This document shows positions 53,585 to 61,874 of a DNA stretch of 64,000 nt, one piece after another. Each line of letters starts with the position of its first letter. Within the stretch, counting starts at the first letter, position 1. The position numbers and the translations under genes were made by a program. The notes beneath the pieces were generated by a model, which worked only from the letters and a program-made list of their open reading frames with translations, had not been told where the DNA came from and did no database searches. Source of the stretch: Abyssalbus ytuae (GTDB taxonomy: Bacteria > Bacteroidota > Bacteroidia > Flavobacteriales > Flavobacteriaceae); NCBI RefSeq assembly GCF_022807975.1, contig NZ_CP094358.1, positions 620,001 through 684,000 on the forward strand, in the 5' to 3' direction.

Positions 53585-54140
53585 TTCAGACAATTTAGAA
53601 AACTTGTTTAAAGGGCTTAAAGGACAATTTGATGTTGAAGAGCCCGGTACCGGGCATCAGGATCGCTTTTTACAAAAATTAAGCAACCATACAGAGATAA
53701 AAACCCTTGCACCCCCACGTAAAAGTATTAACTGGTGGAAACCTCTGTCTATAGCCGCAGCAATAGCGTTATTATTTACCCTGGGAATTAAATTGACCAA
53801 TAACCTTAAACAAAATGAAATTGTTGAAGTGCCGGAAGAAGTAGAGAAAGCAAGGTTTTATTTCACCTCCTTAATAAATAGCGAAATTGAAAAAATAAAT
53901 GCTGAAGCAACTACCGATACCAAGAAAATTATTGATGATGCCATGTTTCAGATAAAAAAACTGGAAGATGATTATAAAACATTAGAAAATGACCTCATAG
54001 AAAATGGTAATACCAAACAGCTCATCCATGCCATGATAACCAACTTTCAGACCAGGGTTAACCTGTTGGAAGATGTTTTAGAACAAATTGAAAATGTAAA
54101 ACAATTAAAGCAAACCGAACATGAAAACATTATTATTTAA
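53577..54140 (+). CDS. Putative anti-sigma factor (single-pass membrane protein)
   Basis: A 187-residue protein with start ATG 53577, overlapping the sigma gene by 8 bases, which is typical of sigma/anti-sigma coupling. A cytoplasmic N-terminal segment of about 60 residues is followed by a single helix at about 59-78 (WKPLSIAAAIALLFTLGIKL) and a periplasmic helical domain rich in Glu and Lys (EEVEKARFYFTSLINSEIEKIN). No zinc-finger anti-sigma motif is seen. The downstream gene overlaps by 20 bases. Confidence 0.72.
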   Translation: MNNSDNLENLFKGLKGQFDVEEPGTGHQDRFLQKLSNHTEIKTLAPPRKSINWWKPLSIAAAIALLFTLGIKLTNNLKQNEIVEVPEEVEKARFYFTSLINSEIEKINAEATTDTKKIIDDAMFQIKKLEDDYKTLENDLIENGNTKQLIHAMITNFQTRVNLLEDVLEQIENVKQLKQTEHENIII

Positions 54141-55197
54141 TATATATTTTATCCTTTTATTGCCAGGGTTACTACTTGCTGATAACCCCGGGTGGAAAGG
54201 CAGATATACCAAAGAAAAAAAAATTAATAAAGAATATAAAGTAAGTGCAGATGCTTTATTAAAAATTAATAACAGCTACGGTAATTTATATGTAACCTCC
54301 TGGAACCAAAACAGGGTAGTTATTGAAGTACATATAAAAACCAACGGGAACAATGAAGAAAAGGTTCAGAGAAAATTAGATGAAATAGATGTAGAGTTTA
54401 CCGCTTCACCCGGTACGGTTTCAGCCATTACCAAATTTGAAAACAACAAGTGGGGATGGAGCTGGTGGAAAAATGATAATGTAAGCATGGAAATAAACTA
54501 CACGATAAAGGTTCCTGTAGGCAACAGTGTAGATTTAAATAATGATTACGGTAGTATTAATCTCGATAAAATAAACGGTAAAGCCCATATAAGCTGCGAT
54601 TATGGCCGCATAAACCTGGGCGAATTAAATGCCGATAATAATCTGCTTTCCTTTGATTATACTTCCAATTCTACCATAGGATTTATTAAAAGCGGTAAAA
54701 TAAGTGCCGATTATTCCGGGTACGAAATTGAAAAGGCAGGAAATTTAGAAATAAGTGCCGATTATACATCTTCAAAAATAATGGATGCTGAAAACATTCA
54801 TTATTCATGCGACTACGGAAACATTTCCATAGAAAATGCCAGAAACATTGAAGGCAACGGAGATTATTTAACCACCAAATTTGGTGTACTGCACGGTAAC
54901 ATAAGAATTCGCTCAGACTATGGCTCTATTAAAATTGATGAACTGGCAGCTGATGCCGGCAATGTAGAAATCAGGTCAGATTACACAGGTATTAAAATAG
55001 GCTATAACCCAAATTATCATTTTAATTTTTCTTTTAACCTCGAGTATGCAGGCCTTAGAGGTGGCGAAGACTTTGATTTCAGAATAAAAAGGGAAAATAA
55101 TACCGACAAATATTACGAAGGACATTATGGAAGTGAAGGAAAAAATTCGGTAAACATTACTGCAGATTACGGAAGCGTTTCATTTAACAGAAATTAA
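54121..55197 (+). CDS. DUF4097 beta-strand repeat secreted protein
   Basis: A 358-residue exported protein (signal residues 1-20, ending GLLLAD). The body is a repetitive beta structure in which DYG or DYT recurs many times (NNDYGSINLDKING, CDYGRINLGELNA, ADYTSSKI, CDYGNISIENA, SDYGSIKIDEL, SDYTGIKI, ADYGSVSF). This is the DUF4097/adhesin-like right-handed beta-helix pattern. It probably forms a beta-solenoid at the envelope. It is the third gene of the ECF operon, overlapping the anti-sigma gene by 20 bases. Confidence 0.85.
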   Translation: MKTLLFNIYFILLLPGLLLADNPGWKGRYTKEKKINKEYKVSADALLKINNSYGNLYVTSWNQNRVVIEVHIKTNGNNEEKVQRKLDEIDVEFTASPGTVSAITKFENNKWGWSWWKNDNVSMEINYTIKVPVGNSVDLNNDYGSINLDKINGKAHISCDYGRINLGELNADNNLLSFDYTSNSTIGFIKSGKISADYSGYEIEKAGNLEISADYTSSKIMDAENIHYSCDYGNISIENARNIEGNGDYLTTKFGVLHGNIRIRSDYGSIKIDELAADAGNVEIRSDYTGIKIGYNPNYHFNFSFNLEYAGLRGGEDFDFRIKRENNTDKYYEGHYGSEGKNSVNITADYGSVSFNRN

Positions 55198-55208
55198 TAT
55201 AAAACATC

Positions 55209-55943
55209 ATGAAAAAAACAACAGTATTAATACTAGCATTATTATTTGCCCTTAGTGCTCATTCGCAATGGTGGGGCGGAAAAAAAATAAAAGGAAATGG
55301 TAACGTAGTTACTGACGAGCGTACCACTTCGGACTATGATCAAATAAACGTAGCCGGTTCTATGGATGTAGAATTATATGAAGGACGTGAAGGTAGAATT
55401 ACTGTAAAGGCCGAAGAGAATCTTTTGGAATATATAATTACCGAGGTAAAAGGTGATAAACTGGTTATAAAAATTAAAGACGGATATTCTGTAAGTCCCA
55501 GTTGGAGGAATACTATTTTTATAACCGTTCCTTTTAAAGATATTGAAAAGGTTTCATTAGCAGGTTCAGGTGATGTGGTAACAAAACCAAACAACATTAT
55601 TAAAACCAACAATTTTAATACCAGCCTGGCTGGTTCGGGCGATGTTAAACTTGAAATTGAAGCCAAAGACACTAAGGCAAGTGTAGCCGGTTCGGGTGAT
55701 CTTGGTTTAATAGGATCAACACAGTATTTTGATTGTAGTGTGGCTGGTTCGGGCGATATTCATGCCTATGAATTAAAAGCCGAAAATGTAAAAGCTTCGG
55801 TTGCAGGCTCCGGCGATATAAGGGTGTACTGTGACGGCACTTTAAAAGCACATGTAGCAGGCTCCGGCGATATACGATACCAGGGAAATCCGAAAAAAGA
55901 AGAAAGCAAAGCGGTAGGTTCAGGATCCGTTAGCAAAGGATAA
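55209..55943 (+). CDS. DUF2807 (head GIN domain) secreted protein
   Basis: A 244-residue exported protein (signal residues 1-19, ending SAHSQ). After an N-terminal KGNGNVVTDERTTSDYDQINVAGSMDVELYEG (read as GNGNVVTDERTTSDY), the motif (A/V)AGSGD occurs six times (SLAGSGDV twice, then SVAGSGD or HVAGSGD). This matches the DUF2807 beta-helix fold. Its fold and the upstream DUF4097 protein fit a shared envelope role under ECF control. It is the last gene of the unit and is followed by a terminator. Confidence 0.88.
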   Translation: MKKTTVLILALLFALSAHSQWWGGKKIKGNGNVVTDERTTSDYDQINVAGSMDVELYEGREGRITVKAEENLLEYIITEVKGDKLVIKIKDGYSVSPSWRNTIFITVPFKDIEKVSLAGSGDVVTKPNNIIKTNNFNTSLAGSGDVKLEIEAKDTKASVAGSGDLGLIGSTQYFDCSVAGSGDIHAYELKAENVKASVAGSGDIRVYCDGTLKAHVAGSGDIRYQGNPKKEESKAVGSGSVSKG

Positions 55944-55964
55944 TCAAAAAGGGATTACAAAAAC

Positions 55965-56002
55965 AAACAAGGAGAAATTGAGTATTTAATTTCTCCTTGT
56001 TT
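55965..56002. terminator. Bidirectional terminator after the second ECF operon
   Basis: Perfect 15-bp stem AAACAAGGAGAAATT / AATTTCTCCTTGTTT with an 8-base loop, between the DUF2807 gene and the convergent MFS gene. Confidence 0.88.
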
Positions 56003-56015
56003 TGTTATTCTGAAA

Positions 56016-57332
56016 TTATAATTTTTCTTTTGGCACCCTGAATAATAAGAATATACCGGTAAGGAAAAAAAGCACCAGAAACAAAACAGAATTTCGCATA
56101 CTTCCGGTAATCTGATCGATAGTTCCGTAAATAGCCATTCCTATCACAATTCCTATTTTTTCGGTTACATCATAAAAACTAAAAAACGAGGTGGTATCTT
56201 TGGTTTCCGGCAAAAACTTGGAATAAGTAGATCTGGAGAGTGCCTGAATACCTCCCATAATCAAACCTACAAATCCTGCGGTAATATAAAACTGAATGGG
56301 TTCTACAATAAAATAAGCAACAATACATATAAGTGCCCATATACAGTTTATACAAATTAAAGTTTTAATATTGCCAAATTTCTCCGATGCCCGGGAAGTT
56401 AAAATTGCTCCTGCAACCGCCACTAACTGGATAATTAAAATACTCACAATAAGACCGGTGGTTTTTTCGCCGCTACTTCCCCAATTTATTTCCTGCTCAC
56501 CAAAATACGTCGCAACCAACATAACAGTTTGTACGGCCATACTGTATACAAAAAAGCTAACCAGGTAACTTTTTAAACGTTTATCTTCTCCCAAGGCATA
56601 CCATACACTCTTTAATTCTTTAAAGCCATTAAAAATAATATGCCGCGTCACTTTTGGGCCTTTATTCCCTTTTGGTAAATAATAAAACGAATACTGGCTG
56701 AAAAGAATCCACCATATCCCTACCGAAACAAAAGAATATTGCATCGCCTTAATACTCGCTTCGGTTTCAGTTCCCGAAATACCAAAAGTTTTGGGAAACA
56801 TTACCATAGCCAAATTAAAAATCAATAAAATAACACTACCTATATAACCCAATGAGTACCCTTTGGCACTCAACCTGTCCTGTTGTTCGGGATATGCAAT
56901 ATCAGGAAGATAGGAATTGTAAAATACAAGGCTGCCCCAAAAACCTATTAAACCCAGAAAATAAAAAAGAAGGCTTGGATAAAGATTATCAAGACTAAAC
57001 CAATTTAAACCTATGCATGATAAACCTCCCAAATAACAGAAAAACTTCATGAAAGATTTTTTATTTCCCACATAATCGGCAATACCCGATAGTAACGGAG
57101 AAATAACCGCGATAACTAAAAATGCTGCAGCAGTAACAAAACTGATAAGAGCCGTATTTTTAATTTCTGTTCCGAAAGCCTGTATATAAACAAGGCCTTT
57201 TATTTCAAATAAGGCCCCGTAAAAAATAGGGAATATTGCCGAAGCAATAACCAAACTATAAACTGAATTTGCCCAATCGTAAAAAGCCCATGCGTTGAGA
57301 AGTTTTTTACTTCCTTTTTCTAATATTGCCAT
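56016..57332 (-). CDS. MFS transporter (UMF1 type)
   Basis: A 438-residue 12-helix transporter. WAFYDWANSVYSLVIASAIFP near the start (read as AFYDWANSVYSLVIASAIF), and the loop SGIADYVGNKKSFMKFF, are hallmarks of the UMF1/Atg22-like group of the major facilitator superfamily. Substrate is unknown, and Atg22 homologues export amino acids in yeast. ATG 57332 begins MAILEKGSKK; the longer upstream frame runs into the terminator of the M48 gene. Confidence 0.87.
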   Translation of the reverse strand: MAILEKGSKKLLNAWAFYDWANSVYSLVIASAIFPIFYGALFEIKGLVYIQAFGTEIKNTALISFVTAAAFLVIAVISPLLSGIADYVGNKKSFMKFFCYLGGLSCIGLNWFSLDNLYPSLLFYFLGLIGFWGSLVFYNSYLPDIAYPEQQDRLSAKGYSLGYIGSVILLIFNLAMVMFPKTFGISGTETEASIKAMQYSFVSVGIWWILFSQYSFYYLPKGNKGPKVTRHIIFNGFKELKSVWYALGEDKRLKSYLVSFFVYSMAVQTVMLVATYFGEQEINWGSSGEKTTGLIVSILIIQLVAVAGAILTSRASEKFGNIKTLICINCIWALICIVAYFIVEPIQFYITAGFVGLIMGGIQALSRSTYSKFLPETKDTTSFFSFYDVTEKIGIVIGMAIYGTIDQITGSMRNSVLFLVLFFLTGIFLLFRVPKEKL

Positions 57333-57341
57333 ATAGTAAAT

Positions 57342-57365
57342 AAAAAAAACCGCCCTTTTGGGCGG
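57342..57365 (-). terminator. Intrinsic terminator after the M48 peptidase gene
   Basis: On the minus strand CCGCCC-AAAA-GGGCGG followed by eight T residues (57349-57342). The stem lies at 57350-57365, 10 bases before the MFS start. Confidence 0.95.
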
Positions 57366-57408
57366 CAGCAATATAAATATTTATTTTTTATTCTTTATTA
57401 AATTAATA

Positions 57409-58221
57409 TTATTGAAAAGAAGTAACCCCAAATTTGGCAGCTTCCTGTTTAGCAAGAGGCGCTAATTGTTGTAAATTCTGTATTCTGGTATCGTTAGACG
57501 GGTGTGTACTTAAAAATTCCGGAGTGGCGCTCCCTCCCGCCCTTGCTTTCATTCTTATCCATAATTCGGCAGCTTCATCAGGATTATAACCCGCAATAGC
57601 CATTATCTGAATTCCAATCGCATCAGCTTCACTTTCATGGCTCCTGCTAAAAGGCAGCATTACTCCAACTGTACTTCCAATACCATAGGCCTGGTTAAAT
57701 AATTGCTGATTTTCAGGATCTTTTGCCAAAGCTACATTTCCTGCCACTGCTCCTAATTGCTGCAAAGTGCTGGCACTCATACGTTGTGCACCATGATCGG
57801 CAAGAGCATGAGCAATTTCGTGTCCCATTACTACTGCTATCCCCGTGTCATTTTGCGTAATAGGTAATATTCCTGTGTAAAAAACAATTTTTCCGCCGGG
57901 CATACACCAGGCATTAACTGTTTCATCCTTAACTAAATTATATTCCCATCGGTAATCTTTTAAATACCCTTCATGGCCATTAGCATTCAGCCATCTTTCA
58001 GCAGCTGCTACAATTCTCTTTCCCACACGTTCTATAGAAGCTGCATCGCTTGTTCCTTCTACAACTTTATTTTCACTTAAAAACTCATCATATTGTTGAA
58101 AGGCCATGGGAAATACCTGGCTGTTCGGATAAAAATTAAGAGTCTGTTTACCGGTAAAAGGATTGGTTTTACATGATAATACCAGAATCAAAAAGGTTAA
58201 TAAAGCAATATATTTTTTCAT
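57409..58221 (-). CDS. M48 family metallopeptidase lipoprotein
   Basis: A 270-residue lipoprotein (signal ending LVLSC) with the zinc motif HEIAHALADHG (His-Glu-x-x-His) near residue 135 and the third ligand Glu in SHESEADAIG. This resembles the short M48 lipoprotein group including LoiP/YcaL, outer-membrane-facing quality-control proteases. It has no PDZ or TPR tail. Its own terminator follows. The substrate is unknown. Confidence 0.92.
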   Translation of the reverse strand: MKKYIALLTFLILVLSCKTNPFTGKQTLNFYPNSQVFPMAFQQYDEFLSENKVVEGTSDAASIERVGKRIVAAAERWLNANGHEGYLKDYRWEYNLVKDETVNAWCMPGGKIVFYTGILPITQNDTGIAVVMGHEIAHALADHGAQRMSASTLQQLGAVAGNVALAKDPENQQLFNQAYGIGSTVGVMLPFSRSHESEADAIGIQIMAIAGYNPDEAAELWIRMKARAGGSATPEFLSTHPSNDTRIQNLQQLAPLAKQEAAKFGVTSFQ

Positions 58222-58425
58222 GATTTAATAAATTTTTACAAAGATAAATTTACAAAAAGTGTATCTATATATTCAGATTTTGAGTATTAGCGATAATTTT
58301 TTTTTGGATAAGAAGCATAAAAACTCTTTTAATTACACGAAATTTACTAAAAACAAAAGTTAAATATAATTAGGCATAATTGTTGTTTGATATTAAAAAC
58401 TAACTTTATAAAAAAAACATATATT

Positions 58426-58929
58426 ATGAAAAAGATTCTTGCTTTATTTTTAGCAACTTCATTATTATTTATTTCCTGTGAAGGCGATCAGGGACCTCCG
58501 GGACGCGATGGCCTTGATGGTGGCCTTATTGTAGGTCAATTATTTGAAATTAGAAATGTTGATTTTACTCCTGAAAATGATTATGGAGTGCTTATAGATT
58601 TCCCTTCAGATGTGGAAGTACTGGAAAGTGATGTGGTTGTCGCTTATATTTTAGTAGGGGTAGACAATGGTTTGGATATTTGGGAACCTTTACCGCAAAC
58701 ATTAGCAGTGGATGATGACATTTTAATCTATGCTTTTAATCACACGGCCGGCGATATTGAGCTTTTTTTGGATGGCACAGTGGTACTAGACAATTTATCA
58801 TCTGATCTTACTCTTGGAAAAACTTTTAGAGTAGCTATATTGCCTGCAGATGCTGTTGCCCCTATAGATTTAAGCAGCATGGAAAGTTTAATGAGTGTTT
58901 TACGACAAAATAAAACAGTCATAAACTAG
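58426..58929 (+). CDS. Small lipoprotein with a collagen-like Gly-x-y segment
   Basis: A 167-residue lipoprotein. ATG 58426 gives the signal MKKILALFLATSLLFISC. After the Cys the sequence reads EGDQGPPGRDGLDGGLI, a short collagen-like Gly-Xaa-Yaa stretch, then a beta-rich domain of unknown type. An upstream frame beginning at 58387 is not supported. It lies 16 bases upstream of the lipoprotein MsrB gene and may be cotranscribed with it. Confidence 0.75.
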   Translation: MKKILALFLATSLLFISCEGDQGPPGRDGLDGGLIVGQLFEIRNVDFTPENDYGVLIDFPSDVEVLESDVVVAYILVGVDNGLDIWEPLPQTLAVDDDILIYAFNHTAGDIELFLDGTVVLDNLSSDLTLGKTFRVAILPADAVAPIDLSSMESLMSVLRQNKTVIN

Positions 58930-58945
58930 AAAATTAAAAATTGCT

Positions 58946-59434
58946 ATGAAAAATTTTCTTTTAATTCCATTTGTAGTACTTGTTACAAGTTGTAATACCA
59001 ATGCCCAGAAAAATAAAGAAAAAGAAAACTTTCCGGTAACCAAAACCGAACAGGAATGGAAAACCGAATTAACCGCGATGGAATATTATGTGCTTCGTAA
59101 AAAAGGTACCGAAAAAGCCATTAAGAATGAATATAATAAGTTTTATGAAAGAGGTACTTACCTATGTGCCGGTTGCGGGGTAAAACTTTACGAATCAAAA
59201 TACAAATACGACAGTGGCTCCGGATGGCCCGCCTTTGACAGGGGAATAGAAAAAAATCTGGCTTATGAAAAAGATGTATCACTTGGTATGGTTCGAACCG
59301 AAGTACATTGCGCCAATTGTGGCGGGCATCTTGGTCATGTATTTTTAGACGGCCCATCACAAACTACCGGTTTGAGGCATTGTGTAAACTCCGTATCTTT
59401 AGATTTCATACCTGAACGCAATGAAGAAAAATAA
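58946..59434 (+). CDS. msrB: Peptide-methionine (R)-S-oxide reductase, lipoprotein form
   Basis: A 162-residue MsrB with a lipoprotein signal ending VTSC. The body shows zinc cysteines in CAGCGVKLY and CANCGGHLGHVF, the signature SGSGWPAFD, and the catalytic Cys in GLRHCVNS. Anchoring outside the cytoplasm implies repair of oxidised methionine in envelope proteins. The electron donor is not encoded nearby. The second MsrB gene overlaps its end by 14 bases. Confidence 0.94.
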   Translation: MKNFLLIPFVVLVTSCNTNAQKNKEKENFPVTKTEQEWKTELTAMEYYVLRKKGTEKAIKNEYNKFYERGTYLCAGCGVKLYESKYKYDSGSGWPAFDRGIEKNLAYEKDVSLGMVRTEVHCANCGGHLGHVFLDGPSQTTGLRHCVNSVSLDFIPERNEEK

Positions 59435-59828
59435 AGCATATGCTGTTAATAAAACCGAAGAACAATGGCAGGAACAGCTTTCTAATGAAGAATATAAGAT
59501 CTTAAGGCAGAAAGGAACCGAATTCCCTCATACGGGAAAATACAATTTGCATTTTGAAAACGGAATCTATAAATGTAAAGGTTGCGGCACACAACTTTTT
59601 GAGAGTAACCATAAATTTGAAAGTGGTTGCGGATGGCCTTCTTTTGATAATGCAATTGAAGGTACTGTTGAATATATAAAAGACACCTCGCACGGAATGA
59701 TTCGCACCGAAATTGTTTGTGCCGTATGCGGCGGGCATTTGGGCCATGTTTTTAACGACGGGTCTACTCAAACCGGTTTACGGTATTGTGTTAACTCGGC
59801 CAGTATACATTTTGAACCTGAAAGTTGA
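59421..59828 (+). CDS. msrB: Peptide-methionine (R)-S-oxide reductase, cytoplasmic form
   Basis: A 135-residue MsrB without a signal peptide. Zinc cysteines are in CKGCGTQLF and CAVCGGHLGHVF, with SGCGWPSFD, and the catalytic Cys in GLRYCVNS. It overlaps the envelope MsrB gene by 14 bases, so both are made from one transcript to protect the two compartments. It is clearly paralogous to it, with moderate divergence. Confidence 0.94.
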   Translation: MKKNKAYAVNKTEEQWQEQLSNEEYKILRQKGTEFPHTGKYNLHFENGIYKCKGCGTQLFESNHKFESGCGWPSFDNAIEGTVEYIKDTSHGMIRTEIVCAVCGGHLGHVFNDGSTQTGLRYCVNSASIHFEPES

Positions 59829-59930
59829 TTTTTACTCGTTTTCACTTAATAATTTACTGCAAAAAAGATTTTAAAGGTATTGAAATCGCGCAATCATTGA
59901 TATGGTTTTTAAGATTTATATATTTGTAAT

Positions 59931-60221
59931 ATGTTAAGAAAAATGGAAATATTGAATAAGTTAAAAGAACTGAAACCAATATTGAGAAGAGATTATTCTG
60001 TTAAAGAGATTGGGGTATTTGGTTCTTTTGCAGTGGATAGTGCCAATGATGATAGCGACATTGATTTACTTGTTGAGCTTGATAAACCTATTGGATGGAA
60101 GTTTTTATCACTTGAGATTTATTTAGAACAAATTTTTGGCCGAAAAATAGACCTTGTTACAAAGAGTGCACTTAGAGACAGGATTAAAGAGGATATTTTA
60201 AGCAAAGTCAATTACGTTTAG
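59931..60221 (+). CDS. MntA-type nucleotidyltransferase antitoxin
   Basis: A 96-residue minimal nucleotidyltransferase. It has the GSx10DxD motif as GS (31-32) and D43-x-D45 in GSFAVDSANDDSDIDLLVEL, and the family's EIGVFGS strand. MntA proteins transfer AMP to the Tyr of a HepT toxin. The HepT-like frame starts 1 base after its stop. ATG 59943 (MEILNKL) is an alternative start. The MntA gene itself is intact. Confidence 0.88.
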   Translation: MLRKMEILNKLKELKPILRRDYSVKEIGVFGSFAVDSANDDSDIDLLVELDKPIGWKFLSLEIYLEQIFGRKIDLVTKSALRDRIKEDILSKVNYV

Positions 60222-60222
60222 T

Positions 60223-60578
60223 TTGGATAATAATAAGCACTCATATTTAATGTATCTCGAGGATATACAACTTTCAATGTCTCGAATTTCAGAGTACACA
60301 GCTGCATGGATTTTAAATCGTTCAAAATAGACTACAAAACAGTTGATGCCGTAATCAGAAATTTTGAGATAATTGGAGAAGCTTCTAAAAATCTGCCAGA
60401 TTTTATTAAGAATAAATATCCTATGATGCCATGGAAAGAGATGTACTATCTCAGAAATAAAGTATCTCATGAATATTTTGGGATTGATTATGAAATAATT
60501 TGGGATATAGCTACAAATTATTTACCAGATAATAAGGTTGATATCGATTACATAGTTGAAAAAGAATCAAAAAAATAA
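60223..60578 (+). pseudogene. HepT-like HEPN toxin gene broken by a one-base frameshift
   Basis: Two frames together give one HEPN/DUF86 protein. The first, from TTG 60223, encodes an N-terminus ending YLEDIQLSMSRISEYTAA and stops at 60328. The second, from about 60306 (MDFKSFKIDYKTVDAVIRN), encodes the rest, including RNKVSHEY, the HepT motif Rx4HxY. Adding one base near 60303 gives TAGMDFKSF, as expected for DUF86 proteins. No slippery heptamer is apparent, so programmed shifting is unlikely. It may be a true pseudogene or a sequencing error. Confidence 0.82.
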
Positions 60579-60927
60579 TAGCAATACCTATATGAACAAC
60601 TTCACACAGCTCAATATTAATATGCTCCGGAAATTTTTAGCTCTATTCTTATTCTTAATCCGATAAATAGTTCCCCTTCTATTCCAAAAGGAGAATCATC
60701 TTCCTATAATAAACAAAAATTAAGTAACAGCAGAGAATGAAAACATTTTACAGATAATCGTTAATTTATTCTCTTTATCAATACTATTTTTTAAATAAAA
60801 AAAATTTATTTTATTTTTATTCGATTTAGGATTTTTTCCCTTACACCACACTTGTTTAATTAAGCTACTTATACAGTTTTTTAGTAACAAACTGAAGTCT
60901 AGTATTTTTTGTCAACTCATATGTTGT
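60579..60927. other. AT-rich intergenic region
   Basis: A 349-base stretch between the HepT remnant and an orphan gene. No RNA gene, terminator or repeat of note. It contains an A/T-only region around 60780-60830. TATTTTTTG at 60903-60911 is near a -7 box form but with a 3-base gap. Confidence 0.4.
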
Positions 60928-61872
60928 ATGTATTATAATTTAAATGGTATTCCAACAAATAAGGTTATTGATGATGACTTTTGGATTAAATCAAAAAATA
61001 GTCATTACGTTTTTAAAAAGAGTGATTTAATAACAGATATTGAATCTTTATGTATTCAATTACACAATTATATTGCAGATAAATTAATATCATCTTCTCA
61101 AAAAAATTATTCTATGCTTTCTTCTGTTCCTTTATGGATAGTAAAAGGTGGCATGTGTTCAGAAGTAAAAATCTCAAAAGAAGATTATGAAAAGTTTGTA
61201 AACAGAAAGAAAAATGATCAAAACTTTAATAAGCTTTTATATTTCTACGATTTTACAAATCTGGTTTCCTCCCTGCAAAATGCAGTTACATTAGTAAAAC
61301 AATTAACAGGCGAATTTTATAAAGAATTTAATGAAATAGATTTTCCAAATATTAAAAAAAATATTTGCCGTTCTGATATTGAATATATCTCCGGATCACC
61401 GGTTATCAATCTCTTTTCCCTACTTAACAATATATTTATCAGCATGTATGGCCTTTTAGACTATACAACAAAAGTTTTTTATGAGGTCAGAAATATTGAG
61501 AACAATTTTATTAACTATCCAAACTTAAAATCATCTTCCGTATATTTTAAAAATTGGGAAAAACATATAAACTCACTAGAAACAAAAGGTACTATTTTTG
61601 AAAGCTCAGAGATCATCCAAATTATTACCTCAATAAGAAATGAAATTGTTAATAATATAAGTTTCAGCACAGCTCCAAAAGTCTTTTTTTCCTATGAAAA
61701 TAATCAACTCATTGAAAAGTATATCCTTTTACCGGATTTTAATAACGGTACTGTTAAATTTTATAAAAACAGGAAATATTTTTACCATCAGAATAACAAA
61801 CTAAATGAAATATTACCCGGTTTGGTAGTTGAACTTTGGCAACGCATTAAAAATACACTGGAAAAAATGTAA
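60928..61872 (+). CDS. Orphan protein of unknown function
   Basis: A 314-residue predicted cytoplasmic protein, with no signal or membrane segment and no family I recognise. It is helical in the middle, with NLFSLLNNIFISMYGLLDYTTKVFYEVRNIE suggesting a HEPN-like four-helix topology (read as LLNNIFISMYGLLDYTTKVF), and SIRNEIVNNISF carries an RN pair without the catalytic His. It sits alone after the MntA/HepT remnant, is AT-rich, and is likely accessory DNA. It ends 2 bases from the convergent MATE gene. Confidence 0.6.
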   Translation: MYYNLNGIPTNKVIDDDFWIKSKNSHYVFKKSDLITDIESLCIQLHNYIADKLISSSQKNYSMLSSVPLWIVKGGMCSEVKISKEDYEKFVNRKKNDQNFNKLLYFYDFTNLVSSLQNAVTLVKQLTGEFYKEFNEIDFPNIKKNICRSDIEYISGSPVINLFSLLNNIFISMYGLLDYTTKVFYEVRNIENNFINYPNLKSSSVYFKNWEKHINSLETKGTIFESSEIIQIITSIRNEIVNNISFSTAPKVFFSYENNQLIEKYILLPDFNNGTVKFYKNRKYFYHQNNKLNEILPGLVVELWQRIKNTLEKM

Positions 61873-61874
61873 CT

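Noticed and set aside
60928-61872. Active HEPN ribonuclease
   Set aside because: The helical core and RN pair resemble HEPN proteins, but the catalytic His of Rx4-6H is missing, so the claim is left as a fold suggestion only.
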